A stretch of 38,768 nt of DNA from a virus. A program made the translations under genes and the position numbers. Every line of letters begins with the position of its first letter. Positions within the stretch are counted from its first letter, which is position 1. Location of the stretch: the IMG/VR virus record IMGVR_UViG_3300037049_000005, positions 1-38,768 of that record. One strand, written 5' to 3'. The notes under the pieces are model-generated. The model did no database searches and had not been told where the DNA came from. It saw only the letters and a program-made list of their open reading frames with translations. Shown here one piece after another: positions 28,737 to 36,538 of this stretch.

Positions 28737-29525
28737 ATGGCCGTCTTCAATCGCTGGTCGTTCCGCGGCTTCCCGCTCCGCCAGGGGCTCAACACGAACG
28801 TCGGGACCATGCAAGGCGTCTTCGCCCTCCCGCCTCTCCGTGGGGACGACTTCCTGACGATGAACCGCACCGGCCAGATCTACGTCCAGAAGGTCCACGA
28901 CTCCCGCGTCATCTCCCTCATGATCGTGGTGCGCGATACAGCGTCCAACGCCAAGATCTACTTCGACCAGCTCTCGGTCCTGTTCGCCAACCGATCGCTC
29001 GGGGCCCTGGTTCAGACCCTCGAAGATGGCTCGACCCGAACGGGTCAGGCCGAGTGCGTGGGCTGGACCGGAGCGGTGGACATCTCAGACGACTCCGGTT
29101 CGGTGTTCGCCGGCATGGCCGACTTCTCGCTCCCGGATCCGTGGCTGTATGGGCCTACGGTAACGGGTAGCGTGGCGCCTACTACCGGCGGCGCGGCGCT
29201 CACTATCGCGAACCCCGGCACAGTCACGGCTGAAAGCATGACGCTCGATATCCTCGGGCCGATTACCACCCCGGTTGTCTCCAATGCCACCACCGGGACG
29301 AGCTTGACCATCGCCGTAACGGTTGCGAGCACCAAGCACCTGCTCGTGGACGTTAGGCTGTTCACAGCGGCTAATGACGGGGCCAACGTGATCGGCTTGG
29401 TTACCCATTCAGGCGCAGTCCCATTCCTGACGCTGGCACCTGGCAACAATGCGCTCACGGTTTCCGGCGGTAGTACCACGGGTGCGTCTCTCGTCACTCT
29501 CGCGTTTGCGCCGGCATATGTCTAA
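28737..29525 (+). CDS. Distal tail protein (Dit)
   Basis: 262 residues directly after the tape measure gene. NRWSFRGFPLRQGLNTNVG, RVISLMIVVRDTASNAKIYF and TGQAECVGWTGAVDISDD fit the Dit N-terminal ring domain; PDPWLYGPTV marks the change to a beta-sandwich C-terminal domain (lectin-like region). Dit forms the hexameric ring that begins the tail tip. Confidence 0.75.
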   Translation: MAVFNRWSFRGFPLRQGLNTNVGTMQGVFALPPLRGDDFLTMNRTGQIYVQKVHDSRVISLMIVVRDTASNAKIYFDQLSVLFANRSLGALVQTLEDGSTRTGQAECVGWTGAVDISDDSGSVFAGMADFSLPDPWLYGPTVTGSVAPTTGGAALTIANPGTVTAESMTLDILGPITTPVVSNATTGTSLTIAVTVASTKHLLVDVRLFTAANDGANVIGLVTHSGAVPFLTLAPGNNALTVSGGSTTGASLVTLAFAPAYV

Positions 29526-30921
29526 CCTCCAAGCGTCGGTATGGGACGGGGCCAGCCCGACGACCATGCTCGCCATCCTTGACGGCGCCGCGTCAGTGAG
29601 ATGGACCGATATCGTCGCGGACGTTGGCGCGGGCTCCCTCGTGCTCTCTACCGCAGACCCGAAAGTAGGCTACTGCTCTGAGGGCAACCTCATCAAGATC
29701 GCGCTCGGCGGTACGGCCGTCTTCTCTTACTTTATCGAGGCACCGGTCCTGACGAGCGGGGAGGCGGCAGAGAGTACGCGGACACTCGCCGGACGTTCGG
29801 CGCTCTCGTATCTAGATCAGGCCATCGTCTATCCGCTGGGTTGGCCTAGCCCGATGGGGGATACACGGTACTGGGTGGGCGGATCATTCGGCGGCATCCT
29901 CTCAACGCTCCTGAGCGAGGCGCAAGCGCGCGGAACGCTACCGGCCTTGACGTGGGACTTCACGCTCACTCACGACAGCAAGGGGAACGCCTGGCCGGCC
30001 GATCTCGTATTGATGATCGACGTATCCGCGTCCTACCTGGACGTGGCTAAGAAGTTCGTCGCCCTGGGGATGGGACTAGCAATGAGCCCCGGCCTTGTGC
30101 TCCATTGCTACATCCCGGGGTCCTACGGGTCGGATCTAACATCGTCTGTCGTCTGGCGTCAGGGCTACCACATCGCGGCTCCTGTGACCAACGTGGGCAG
30201 CCGCTCAGGCATCAAGACGGTCTCTCTGGTCAAAGGTGCAGGCGGTATCTTCACGGAGCGAACTGACCCGACGTATACCGGCGACCCCACCGTCGGAAGA
30301 CGCGAGACGGGGCTGGACTACTCGACGACCAGCGGCAATCTGGCGCAGATGATGAACGCCGGGGATCAGCAGATCGCGCTGACTGAGGCCGCCGCTAACG
30401 CGCTCACCGTCTCCCTGACACACGGTACGGGCGGGCTGTACGAACCGTACTCGGATTACAACCTCGGAGACACGATCGCCTTGGACATTCCAGGGTCCTA
30501 TTCTCTCGCGCCGTACCAGATCGTGGGGCTTACCGTAGCCCAGACGGTCGGCGCAAACTACACGGTAGAGGCAAATCTTGGAGCGATCGCCCTGCCTATC
30601 GAGCTGCAACTGCGCCAATGGTTCGCGAGCGTTGCAGGCGCATCCGCCGTAGTCGGGTTGGCTGGCAATCTCAGCCTGACGGCCCCCCGTACCTATCCGT
30701 TCGGCTCTGTCTTCCCAGGCAATCCCACCTCGGGGATGGTGTTCTACTACCTGGGCCAGTGGTACTACTGGTCAGGTACGGCGTGGGTTCTGATCCCGAG
30801 CCCCAATCCACGCCTCTTTTTCATGGGCGAGTCACCCTACTACTACAATGGCAATAGTTGGTCGCCAGCCGTTGACCCAGACCCACGCGTTTTCTTCTTC
30901 CATCACGTCTTCGGAGGTTAA
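29518..30921 (+). CDS. Tail-associated hub protein (Tal-like)
   Basis: 467 residues, overlapping Dit by 8 bp. The core (LQASVWDGASPTTMLAILDG, ESTRTLAGRSALSYLDQAIV, NLGDTIALDIPGSYSLAPYQ) matches the beta-rich hub proteins of siphovirus tips. The last 60 residues are aromatic-rich with repeated pieces (GQWYYWSGTAWVLIPSPNPR, then YYYNGNSWSPAVDPDPR), suggesting glycan or cell-surface binding. Confidence 0.7.
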   Translation: MSNLQASVWDGASPTTMLAILDGAASVRWTDIVADVGAGSLVLSTADPKVGYCSEGNLIKIALGGTAVFSYFIEAPVLTSGEAAESTRTLAGRSALSYLDQAIVYPLGWPSPMGDTRYWVGGSFGGILSTLLSEAQARGTLPALTWDFTLTHDSKGNAWPADLVLMIDVSASYLDVAKKFVALGMGLAMSPGLVLHCYIPGSYGSDLTSSVVWRQGYHIAAPVTNVGSRSGIKTVSLVKGAGGIFTERTDPTYTGDPTVGRRETGLDYSTTSGNLAQMMNAGDQQIALTEAAANALTVSLTHGTGGLYEPYSDYNLGDTIALDIPGSYSLAPYQIVGLTVAQTVGANYTVEANLGAIALPIELQLRQWFASVAGASAVVGLAGNLSLTAPRTYPFGSVFPGNPTSGMVFYYLGQWYYWSGTAWVLIPSPNPRLFFMGESPYYYNGNSWSPAVDPDPRVFFFHHVFGG

Positions 30922-30923
30922 CC

Positions 30924-31253
30924 ATGTGGACTCTCGGCGCAGCCGATTACATCGCAGGCGTCTCGGATGCCGCATCGAAAGTCACCGTGACGGTATTCGG
31001 GATGGAGCTTTCCGCCTCATCGGGCGAGGTGTACAAACGTCTCTCGTCCACTCAGCTCCCGATCACCACGGCGGCGGCGCAGTACACGGTCCCGGCTTCG
31101 ACCATCGCGATGATCTCCGATATCGTGGTCGTCAACACCGACACCGTAGCCCGAACGTTCCAACTGTTTGCCGGGGGCATCACGCAACCCTATGCGGTCA
31201 CGGGCGTCGTGACCATCCAGCCTAATCAGACCGTCTACCCGATGCGGCCATGA
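30924..31253 (+). CDS. Small tail-tip protein
   Basis: 109 residues, beta-rich: TVTVFGMELSASSGEVYKRL and IAMISDIVVVNTDTVARTFQL, ending in TIQPNQTVYPM. The pattern resembles small virion beta-sandwich proteins near phage tips. GGAGG lies just before the ATG. No firm family. Confidence 0.6.
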   Translation: MWTLGAADYIAGVSDAASKVTVTVFGMELSASSGEVYKRLSSTQLPITTAAAQYTVPASTIAMISDIVVVNTDTVARTFQLFAGGITQPYAVTGVVTIQPNQTVYPMRP

Positions 31254-31792
31254 AGACCCTTGACGCCACGGGGTACATACGCGATCTCCCCGATCCCACC
31301 TCCGGCGCAGCGTTCCCCACAGGCGCAGCGCTGACAGCCTACGGCGATGACCGACCGTTCTTCCGCACAGACCTCGGTGAGTCGTACTACCACCACGGGA
31401 CGCGCTGGCTGAGTAGCACGATCTACCTCTGCAACATGGAACTTGCCCCGGTCGTGACCACGGCTACCAACTACATCCGGGTCTGGTCGTTGCCACACGG
31501 TCTTGCCTCAGACATCTTCGTCGTCGGCTGGACACCGCTCGTGAATGTTGCTACGCCGAACGACGGGTCGCACTATTGGTGGGTGGAGATCGACGGACAG
31601 CCTTCCGGCGCGACTATCGATGCCTACTCCACGGCCGCGCAGGGTGTTGGGGCTTGGTATTCGTTCCATCGTGTGCTGGCGAACCTAATGGGCGCCGATA
31701 TATTCGTGTCCCTACAGGTCTTCCGTGGTGTCGGAACCGCAGGCAACATTAGCCTCGGCTGCGTCATCGAGTATTGCAAGGTCTCAACGTAG
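31250..31792 (+). CDS. Putative receptor-binding/minor tail protein
   Basis: 180 residues, beta-rich with many aromatic residues (RTDLGESYYHHGTRWLSSTI, SHYWWVEIDGQ, GAWYSFHRVLANL). Position at the end of the tail genes fits a tip or receptor-binding protein. ATG overlaps the preceding stop. No family recognised, so the role comes from context. Confidence 0.55.
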   Translation: MKTLDATGYIRDLPDPTSGAAFPTGAALTAYGDDRPFFRTDLGESYYHHGTRWLSSTIYLCNMELAPVVTTATNYIRVWSLPHGLASDIFVVGWTPLVNVATPNDGSHYWWVEIDGQPSGATIDAYSTAAQGVGAWYSFHRVLANLMGADIFVSLQVFRGVGTAGNISLGCVIEYCKVST

Positions 31793-31801
31793 GAGGTACG
31801 A

Positions 31802-32278
31802 ATGACCCACCCGCTCAAGGCACTGACGAAAGAGACTGCCACCGGCAACGGCACGGCGAGCACGGCCGACATGATCCGGCTGTCGTCCAGCGTGCTCGGC
31901 TCTCTGAACCTCTTGCGGCGCGACATGAACCGCCGCTTCGGCGATCAGTCTCTCTCAACCTCCGTTGTCGAAGGCAAGGTGGACGCCTTGGACGCCAGGC
32001 TCGGATGCATCGAAGAGGCGCGGAGGAACGATGCTCTTCTGAGCGCGCAGGCCAAGACCATCGCCACCGACAACGCCGCGATCGCCAAAGAGACGGCGGC
32101 GGAAGCCAAGACCACGGCCACCGACCGCAACGCCGACCGCGCGGCGCATGCCCTGTCTCGCAATCAGCGGTTGGCGATCATGGTCGCTGCCGCTTCTGCC
32201 GCTGCGACCCTGCTCCTGTCGCCCGGTTTCGCCGCCCTGATAGCCAACGTCGCCCGCTTCCTGGGAGACCACACATGA
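31802..32278 (+). CDS. Coiled-coil protein with C-terminal membrane anchor
   Basis: 158 residues. A central Ala/Lys/Thr-rich coiled coil (AIAKETAAEAKTTATDRNAD) and a hydrophobic segment near residues 123-152 (LAIMVAAASAAATLLLSPGF). N-terminus out of the membrane, short C-terminal tail. The topology resembles XhlA/holin-associated or spanin-like lysis proteins. Preceded by AGGAGG. Confidence 0.55.
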   Translation: MTHPLKALTKETATGNGTASTADMIRLSSSVLGSLNLLRRDMNRRFGDQSLSTSVVEGKVDALDARLGCIEEARRNDALLSAQAKTIATDNAAIAKETAAEAKTTATDRNADRAAHALSRNQRLAIMVAAASAAATLLLSPGFAALIANVARFLGDHT

Positions 32279-32589
32279 TCGTCGCCTACGCCATCGTTGC
32301 CATCGTCGGGCTCTCAGTCCTTGTGAGCGCGCTAACCTGCGGCGTGGCGCTACTCCGCTGGTACCGCTCCCAGGAGGCGGATCACATGGGCGCGGCGCTG
32401 ACACCCCGCGTCTGTGCCGGCTGCCGCCAGACATTCGACGGCACGGATGCCCTGTGGGCGCACTGGGAAGCCGACGGCGACTGCGACGTGACCTACGGCC
32501 CGGAGATCGAACACTCCGAATACTGGACGGCTCCCGGCGCTGACGGCATGGATGCCGTGCTGGCCGCTGAACACGCCGAGCTGCCATGA
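32275..32589 (+). CDS. Membrane protein with cytoplasmic zinc-like domain
   Basis: 104 residues. One N-terminal transmembrane segment (IVAYAIVAIVGLSVLVSALT), then CAGCRQTFDGTDALWAHWEAD with C-x2-C...H, a zinc-finger-like element, and an acidic tail. Coupled by ATGA overlap to the genes on both sides. It may act with the preceding membrane protein. Confidence 0.55.
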   Translation: MIVAYAIVAIVGLSVLVSALTCGVALLRWYRSQEADHMGAALTPRVCAGCRQTFDGTDALWAHWEADGDCDVTYGPEIEHSEYWTAPGADGMDAVLAAEHAELP

Positions 32590-32756
32590 AGCGCCTCATC
32601 TGCCGCATCCTCGGCCATCGGCTCATCTGGGGGCCCCAGCAATACGCACCCGGCCGGACGGCCAACGTCCGCTCGTGCCAGCGATGCGGCCTCTGGCACG
32701 TCGATACCTGGGGCGCCCCTGTGTGGTTGCCCTTTGACCCAAAGGAGAGACCATGA
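32586..32756 (+). CDS. Small Cys/Trp-rich protein
   Basis: 56 residues (MKRLICRILGHRLIWGPQQY...), with CQRCGLWHVDTWG containing C-x2-C and a His. This looks like half of a treble-clef zinc site. Both ends overlap neighbours (ATGA). No family recognised. Confidence 0.6.
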   Translation: MKRLICRILGHRLIWGPQQYAPGRTANVRSCQRCGLWHVDTWGAPVWLPFDPKERP

Positions 32757-32950
32757 GCTTACCCGCCACGTATGGAGTGACTCCTCTCCCAGGAGGCCCC
32801 GACGCTCGGGATCTGCCGACTCCCGCCCACGAGCACGTCTGGCAGTTCGGCCATGTCGCCACAGAGGCGGACCGGAGAAACCCGATGTACCACCAAGTCG
32901 TCTACCTGTTCTGCCAATGCGGCGCCACGAAACGGAGCGTACCCGAATGA
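32753..32950 (+). CDS. Small His/Cys-containing protein
   Basis: 65 residues: AHEHVWQFGHVATEADRRNP and LFCQCGATKRSVPE. H-x-H with C-x-C could complete a zinc site; the HEHVW...CxCG pattern resembles short zinc-binding proteins common in actinophages. AAGGAGAG precedes the ATG. Coupled to the peptidase gene by ATGA. Confidence 0.6.
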   Translation: MSLPATYGVTPLPGGPDARDLPTPAHEHVWQFGHVATEADRRNPMYHQVVYLFCQCGATKRSVPE

Positions 32951-33723
32951 CCCCTGACTTCGGACTACTCGGCCGACTCCCCGATCCCATCAAGGACCGC
33001 CCGGTCCTCATGCTCGCCCCGCGCGAAGTCGTGGCCCTGCCCGTCCCGCCGCCAGCGGTGGACAATCTCGCGCTGGTCCCGGCTTACAACGATCTTGGGA
33101 ACAAGGTGTACGGCGACTGCGTGATAGCAGCCATCGGGCACATGGCCGAAGTCGCGTTCGTCGCGCACGGTCTGCCGGACCCCGGTATCACCCTTCGGGC
33201 GACGCTCGAACTGTACAAAAGAGTCAACCCCGACTTCGATCCGGCGCGTCCCGGACAGGCGGGCGACAGGGGATGCGTCACTCAGGTGGCGCTCGATCGG
33301 CTTATGAAGTTCGGGATTAGCGGGCGCTTCCCGCTGTGCTTCGCCAAGGTACCGAACAACCTCACGGCGATCCGCGATGCGGTCTGGGAATTCAAGGCGC
33401 CGTTCTACGGCGTGACCCTCGAAGACGCCCAGAAGACTCAGCCCTCCGTGTGGAACTACAACCGCTCGCCGAATTGGGGCGGACACGGCGTCTGTGGCGG
33501 CTCATACACGACGCTCGCTCCCGCTGGCGTCCTCGGTCCCGATCGAACGCAGGTCGTGACCTGGGACCACAAGGTGAACATGAGCGACACGTTCATCGCC
33601 CGCCAGCTCGACGAGGTGTTCGTGATCATATGGCAGGAGACCTGGAGTACGCTCACCCCGACGCGCCAAGAGCAACTCCGCGCCGACTACTACACTCTCA
33701 CCGGCAAACAGATCGCAGCATAG
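32947..33723 (+). CDS. Papain-like (C39-type) cysteine peptidase-like protein
   Basis: 258 residues. NDLGNKVYGDCVIAAIGHMA (Cys near residue 58, His 66), NWGGHGVCGGSYTTLA (His near 181) and VVTWDHKVNMSDTFIARQLD with DEVFVIIW (acidic/aromatic end) match a widespread papain-like fold family with GDC, GGH and TW motifs. The Cys-His pair is intact, so peptidase activity is possible. In this cassette with membrane proteins on both sides it may be the endolysin, but members of this family are not proven lysins and no cell-wall-binding domain is visible. Confidence 0.6.
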   Translation: MTPDFGLLGRLPDPIKDRPVLMLAPREVVALPVPPPAVDNLALVPAYNDLGNKVYGDCVIAAIGHMAEVAFVAHGLPDPGITLRATLELYKRVNPDFDPARPGQAGDRGCVTQVALDRLMKFGISGRFPLCFAKVPNNLTAIRDAVWEFKAPFYGVTLEDAQKTQPSVWNYNRSPNWGGHGVCGGSYTTLAPAGVLGPDRTQVVTWDHKVNMSDTFIARQLDEVFVIIWQETWSTLTPTRQEQLRADYYTLTGKQIAA

Positions 33724-33751
33724 GAGACGCACTCTGGCCTATCCCCACCGA

Positions 33752-33898
33752 ATGTCGCTCGCAGTCGATCATGAGCCGCCTATCGGCTGGCTCAGAACTC
33801 ACCCGGGCTATGTCGGGCAGCGCGAATTGCGCCCGACCCATCTAGGTTGCAATGCCAAGAAGGGGTCACTCCCCGATTGGGAAAGGATCGTGGCATGA
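33752..33898 (+). CDS. Small hypothetical protein between peptidase and holin-like gene
   Basis: 48 residues from ATG 33752 (MSLAVDHEPPIGWLRTHPGY...), ending at TGA 33896-33898, which overlaps the ATG at 33895. The only good ribosome site, TAGGAGA (33721-33727), is too far for this ATG but well placed for an in-frame CTG at 33734, which would add MAYPHR. The start is therefore uncertain. No family recognised. Confidence 0.5.
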   Translation: MSLAVDHEPPIGWLRTHPGYVGQRELRPTHLGCNAKKGSLPDWERIVA

Positions 33899-34248
33899 CG
33901 CAATTCGTGGCATGGGCACACAACGATTGGCTGCGCCTGCCGGCTGGCGTCCGCTCGGCGCTGAGCTTCTCAGTCGCCGTCCTGGTGGCATCTGCGATCG
34001 GCCTCATTCAGGCGTTCGGCTGGTTCGTGCCCGCAAGCACGGCCGACGCCAAGGGCGAGGCAATCGCCTTCCTGACCTACGCCGTCCCCGTCCTGGCAGT
34101 CCTGGTCGCTCAACTCGTCCGGAGCAAGGTCGCGCCTGCACTCGTGGCGTGGTTCCTGGGGACGTTCGGGTACGCGCCTGCCTCCAAGGTGCAGCGCGCC
34201 GCGAGCCCCGCTGGACTCCGACGCGGCGACATCTGGGTCCGCTGCTAG
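33895..34248 (+). CDS. Holin-like membrane protein
   Basis: 117 residues. Two hydrophobic segments, about 20-43 (ALSFSVAVLVASAIGLIQAF) and 58-76 (AFLTYAVPVLAVLVAQLV), separated by a short polar loop, and a basic C-terminal tail. This is the standard two-helix holin layout, and the gene is last in the lysis-like cassette. GGAAAGGATCGTGGC precedes the ATG. Confidence 0.65.
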   Translation: MTQFVAWAHNDWLRLPAGVRSALSFSVAVLVASAIGLIQAFGWFVPASTADAKGEAIAFLTYAVPVLAVLVAQLVRSKVAPALVAWFLGTFGYAPASKVQRAASPAGLRRGDIWVRC

Positions 34249-34279
34249 GTCGCGCCAAGTAGCCTTTCCAACGGGACCG

Positions 34280-34316
34280 CCCCTCGGGTCGCCCTCACCG
34301 GCCCGAGGGGCTTTCT
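34280..34316 (+). terminator. Rho-independent terminator after the late genes
   Basis: CCCCTCGGG (34280-34288) and CCCGAGGGG (34302-34310) make a perfect 9-bp stem with a 13-base loop, followed by CTTTCT. It closes the late operon 32 bases after the holin-like gene. The rest of the gap 34249-34413 holds the promoter/operator site C. Confidence 0.85.
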
Positions 34317-34337
34317 ATGTCCAGCAGAAAGTACCTG

Positions 34338-34366
34338 TAGACATGTAACCTGCCGGGGGTTACAGT
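34338..34366 (+). promoter_or_regulatory. Promoter with palindromic operator, site C
   Basis: TAGACA (5/6 to -35) and TACAGT (4/6 to -10, 34361-34366) are 17 bp apart. Between them lies GTAACC-TGCCGGG-GGTTAC (34345-34363), running into the -10. The block 34338-34363 matches 2164-2189 at 22 of 26 positions. It should drive the methyltransferase and downstream small genes, and binding of a dimer to the palindrome would block it. Confidence 0.65.
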
Positions 34367-34413
34367 TACGGCAAGCCGGAAGGGAAGCCGGTAGAACGGA
34401 AGGGAGACACGAG

Positions 34414-34545
34414 ATGCGCAACCCGAACGTCAAGCGAGAGCCCGCCAACGTCCGCTGCATCATCTGCGGCGCTCCGCTCGCCGAGTGCAGCATCGGTGGA
34501 CTCCACGGCATCATCCGCGACAAGGCTGCGAAGGCTACGGCGTGA
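34414..34545 (+). CDS. Small zinc-ribbon-like protein
   Basis: 43 residues (MRNPNVKREPANVRCIICG...) with C-x2-C followed by a third Cys (LAECSIGG). AGGGAGACACGAG precedes the ATG. The stop overlaps the GTG of the methyltransferase (GTGA), so they are co-expressed. No family assignment. Confidence 0.6.
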   Translation: MRNPNVKREPANVRCIICGAPLAECSIGGLHGIIRDKAAKATA

Positions 34546-35213
34546 GACTCCTTGACCTGTTCTGTGGCGCTGGTGGCGCAGCGATGGGCTACCACCGTGC
34601 CGGGTTCGAGGTAGTCGGCGTCGATCTGCGCCCTCAGAAGCACTACCCGTTCACCTTCGTTCAGGCCGACGCGCTGGAGTACGTCGCGGAGCATGGCCGG
34701 GAGTTCGACGCGATCCACGCGAGCCCGCCGTGCCAGGCATACAGCTCGGCCACGGCAGATCACTCGCTTCACCCTGATCTGTACCTAGCGACCCGCGCCC
34801 TGCTCGACGGCCTTGGGCTGCCGTACGCGATCGAGAACGTCATTGGTGCGCCGTACGGTCATGGGGTAGTTCTGTGCGGCGCAGCGTTTGGCCTAGAGGC
34901 GGACGGGGAATGGCTCCAGCGGCACCGCAATTTCGAGACCTCGTTTCTAGCCTTCCAGCCGCCGCACCCTCACCGCACGGATAAGCGCCCGGTGACGATT
35001 ACGGGCAATTCGTTCGTGTCCCCTATCGTCAAAGAATGGGGCCATAGCCGACATGGAACGTGGCTGATCGCCCAGGCCCTCATGGGCATCGACTGGATGA
35101 CCCGTGACGAACTCGCCCAGGCCATCCCCCCGGCCTACACATATTGGATAGGTTGTCAGCTTATGGTAGCATTAGGGCATGAGCCGAACGCCTTGCCGAG
35201 TGGACTCCTGTGA
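34542..35213 (+). CDS. C5-cytosine DNA methyltransferase, short phage form
   Basis: 223 residues from GTG. Motif [16 protein letters not shown] begins at residue 3; GVDLRPQ (motif II), ASPPCQAYS near 60-68 with the catalytic Cys (motif IV), and AIENVIGAP near 96-104 (motif VI ENV) are all intact. The target recognition domain is much shorter than in typical enzymes of 300-400 residues. Phage copies of this size are frequent, and some modify or help hypermodify phage DNA. The last 35 bp overlap the HNH gene. Confidence 0.88.
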   Translation: MRLLDLFCGAGGAAMGYHRAGFEVVGVDLRPQKHYPFTFVQADALEYVAEHGREFDAIHASPPCQAYSSATADHSLHPDLYLATRALLDGLGLPYAIENVIGAPYGHGVVLCGAAFGLEADGEWLQRHRNFETSFLAFQPPHPHRTDKRPVTITGNSFVSPIVKEWGHSRHGTWLIAQALMGIDWMTRDELAQAIPPAYTYWIGCQLMVALGHEPNALPSGLL

Positions 35214-35559
35214 CAGCCCCGTCGCCAGTCATGGCCTTTGCGCCTCTCACTGGAAGCGCTGGAGCACCAGAGGAACCCTGGAGCCGTTCGTCCGAACGCG
35301 CCGTGACTACGTGGACACCACGGGCTACGTCAAGCGGTACATCGACGGCCACCGCCAAGGCCAGTACGTCCACCGACTCGTCATGGCAGAGACGCTCGGA
35401 CGGCCGCTCCTTCCAGACGAGAGCGTCCACCACCGGAACGGCATCAAGACCGACAACCGGCCAGAGAACCTTGAACTGTGGGTTGCGTGGCAACCAAAGG
35501 GGGTCCGCGTCGAGGACCTGGTGGAGTTTGCCCGCGAGGTTCTGCGTCGCTACTCCTGA
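35179..35559 (+). CDS. HNH homing-type endonuclease
   Basis: 126 residues. N-terminal zinc-like region ([21 protein letters not shown]-x4-C...C-x2-H), then [20 protein letters not shown] and [19 protein letters not shown] near 84-102, the HNH motif of group-I-intron/free-standing phage homing enzymes, and a final helix. It starts inside the end of the methyltransferase gene and follows it closely, a typical insertion place for free-standing homing endonucleases. Confidence 0.88.
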   Translation: MSRTPCRVDSCDSPVASHGLCASHWKRWSTRGTLEPFVRTRRDYVDTTGYVKRYIDGHRQGQYVHRLVMAETLGRPLLPDESVHHRNGIKTDNRPENLELWVAWQPKGVRVEDLVEFAREVLRRYS

Positions 35560-35607
35560 CGAATGGATAGGTCGGCAACTGATCGAAGCGCTCTGACTTC
35601 TCCACCC

Positions 35608-35645
35608 GAGCCGCCGAGCCTCTTCCCCCTCAGGTTCGGCGGCTC
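35608..35645 (+). terminator. Hairpin after the HNH gene
   Basis: GAGCCGCCGAGCC (35608-35620) and GGTTCGGCGGCTC (35633-35645) pair at 12 of 13 positions with a 12-base loop. There is no T-run after it, so it may be a weak terminator or processing site. It lies in the 126-base gap 35560-35685, where I find no convincing gene. Confidence 0.55.
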
Positions 35646-35685
35646 CAATGGGTAGTCAACCCAAACGACGAAAGGACGGAACGAA

Positions 35686-35967
35686 ATGGGTCTCTTTGGC
35701 AAGAAGAAGGTCGTGGCGTGGACTAGCAAGAAGTGCTCAGCCAAGAACGCCAACAAGCTCCTCGCTCGCGAGATCGAGAAGATGGCCAAGAAGGGATACA
35801 TCCTCCAGTCGAGCAACATCGCTCAGGAAGGCCGCAGCAAGCGCTCGTGGCTCCTTCTCGGCATTCTCAACTTTGCTCGGGGCAAGCAGGTGGTCGTCAA
35901 CGCGATCTTTGTCCTAGCCCCGGAGCCGATGGGCCTCGAAGATGACAAGGCAGGCGAGGAAGCATGA
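35686..35967 (+). CDS. Hypothetical protein
   Basis: 93 residues, very basic (MGLFGKKKVVAWTSKKCSAK, EIEKMAKKGYILQSSNIAQE). The pattern 'helix, KKGY, beta strands' resembles small soluble proteins of unknown role seen in actinobacteria and their phages. The tail is acidic. A good AAAGGACGGAACGAA precedes the ATG. Confidence 0.65.
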   Translation: MGLFGKKKVVAWTSKKCSAKNANKLLAREIEKMAKKGYILQSSNIAQEGRSKRSWLLLGILNFARGKQVVVNAIFVLAPEPMGLEDDKAGEEA

Positions 35968-36035
35968 TCGCCGCCCTCTGCTTCCTGCTACTGCTCGCGG
36001 CGACAGATTGGGCGCTATTCGGAGGGCGCAAGTGA
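35964..36035 (+). CDS. 23-residue hydrophobic peptide
   Basis: [23 protein letters not shown]: one membrane-spanning helix with a basic end. ATG 35964 overlaps the preceding stop and its TGA overlaps the GTG of the next gene, so it is embedded in the coupled string. It may be a true micro-membrane protein or a coupling relay. Confidence 0.5.
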   Translation: MIAALCFLLLLAATDWALFGGRK

Positions 36036-36175
36036 ACCGCTCACAAGCCCATCGTCCCGCCCCGCCGTCCCGGCTCCACAGCGCCCTCGAAACCATCGCG
36101 GCTGGACTCCTGTTCGTCGCGCTGATCGTCGAGGTGCTGTTCTTCTGCCTGATAGTTGGGAGTAGCAAATCATGA
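36032..36175 (+). CDS. Small single-pass membrane protein
   Basis: 47 residues from GTG 36032. Basic N-terminus ([16 protein letters not shown]) followed by a transmembrane helix ([20 protein letters not shown]) and a short tail, so the N-terminus is probably cytoplasmic. It directly follows the micro-membrane peptide; the two could form a pair. Confidence 0.6.
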   Translation: MNRSQAHRPAPPSRLHSALETIAAGLLFVALIVEVLFFCLIVGSSKS

Positions 36176-36423
36176 CCGTCACGATCCGATCCATCGATGG
36201 CCGCGACCTGTATGTCGCCAAGAACGCGGCAGACGTGCGAGCGGCTCTCGTAGAGGCCGTGAGCCAGGGCGCGGACCTCCGGGACGCGTACCTCCGGGAC
36301 GCGGACCTCCGGGACGCGGACCTCCGGGGCGCGTACCTCCGGGGCGCGGACCTCCGGGGCGCGTACCTCCAGGGCGCTAAGGGCGCGCGAGTACCGATGC
36401 CTCGACTTGATCGTCACCTATGA
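36172..36423 (+). CDS. Pentapeptide-repeat protein
   Basis: 83 residues. After a short beta domain ([20 protein letters not shown]), seven A-D/Y-L-R/Q-D/G pentapeptides run from about residue 34 to 68, encoded by seven 15-bp units (36271-36375). Such repeats form a right-handed quadrilateral beta helix that can mimic DNA; seven units give fewer than two full turns. The ending [10 protein letters not shown] looks unnatural: the +1 frame after GGGCGCGCGA instead reads [20 protein letters not shown], so a frame slip is suspected. Confidence 0.65.
   Translation: MTVTIRSIDGRDLYVAKNAADVRAALVEAVSQGADLRDAYLRDADLRDADLRGAYLRGADLRGAYLQGAKGARVPMPRLDRHL
36271..36375 (+). repeat. Seven 15-bp tandem repeats
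   Basis: Units alternate GCGGACCTCCGG-GAC/GGC and GCGTACCTCCGG-GAC/GGC. They differ at one or two positions only, at the DNA level as well as the protein level, which indicates recent expansion by slippage. Confidence 0.9.
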
Positions 36424-36436
36424 GAGCAAGTGGGTA

Positions 36437-36529
36437 GTGACGGCACCGAACAAGCCACCGCCGCATACGGCCTGCCGCAAGCTCTCCCCGGTAGTCGCAT
36501 GGCAACCTTCGGAGCGGACTGGCGGCTGA
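36437..36529 (+). CDS. Possible continuation or small ORF after the pentapeptide gene
   Basis: A 30-codon reading frame from GTG 36437, extended to about 40 codons if TTG 36407 is used ([20 protein letters not shown]...). It has no ribosome site. Its natural-looking beginning lies in frame +1 of the pentapeptide gene, so it may be that gene's original C-terminus rather than a separate gene. The rest of 36424-36599 holds only the promoter described next. Confidence 0.35.
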   Translation: MTAPNKPPPHTACRKLSPVVAWQPSERTGG

Positions 36530-36538
36530 AACTGAGGC

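Noticed and set aside
26319-28898. 859-codon open frame on the minus strand opposite the tape measure gene
   Set aside because: It is Arg/His/Asp-rich shadow sequence with no domain, start context or family feature. GC3 bias keeps such frames open. This shows that antisense ORF length alone is meaningless here and that the nuclease at 18362-19084 must be, and is, judged on motifs.
36271-36375. Regular short repeats as a possible CRISPR array
   Set aside because: The 15-bp units are contiguous, in frame and encode pentapeptides; there are no spacers.
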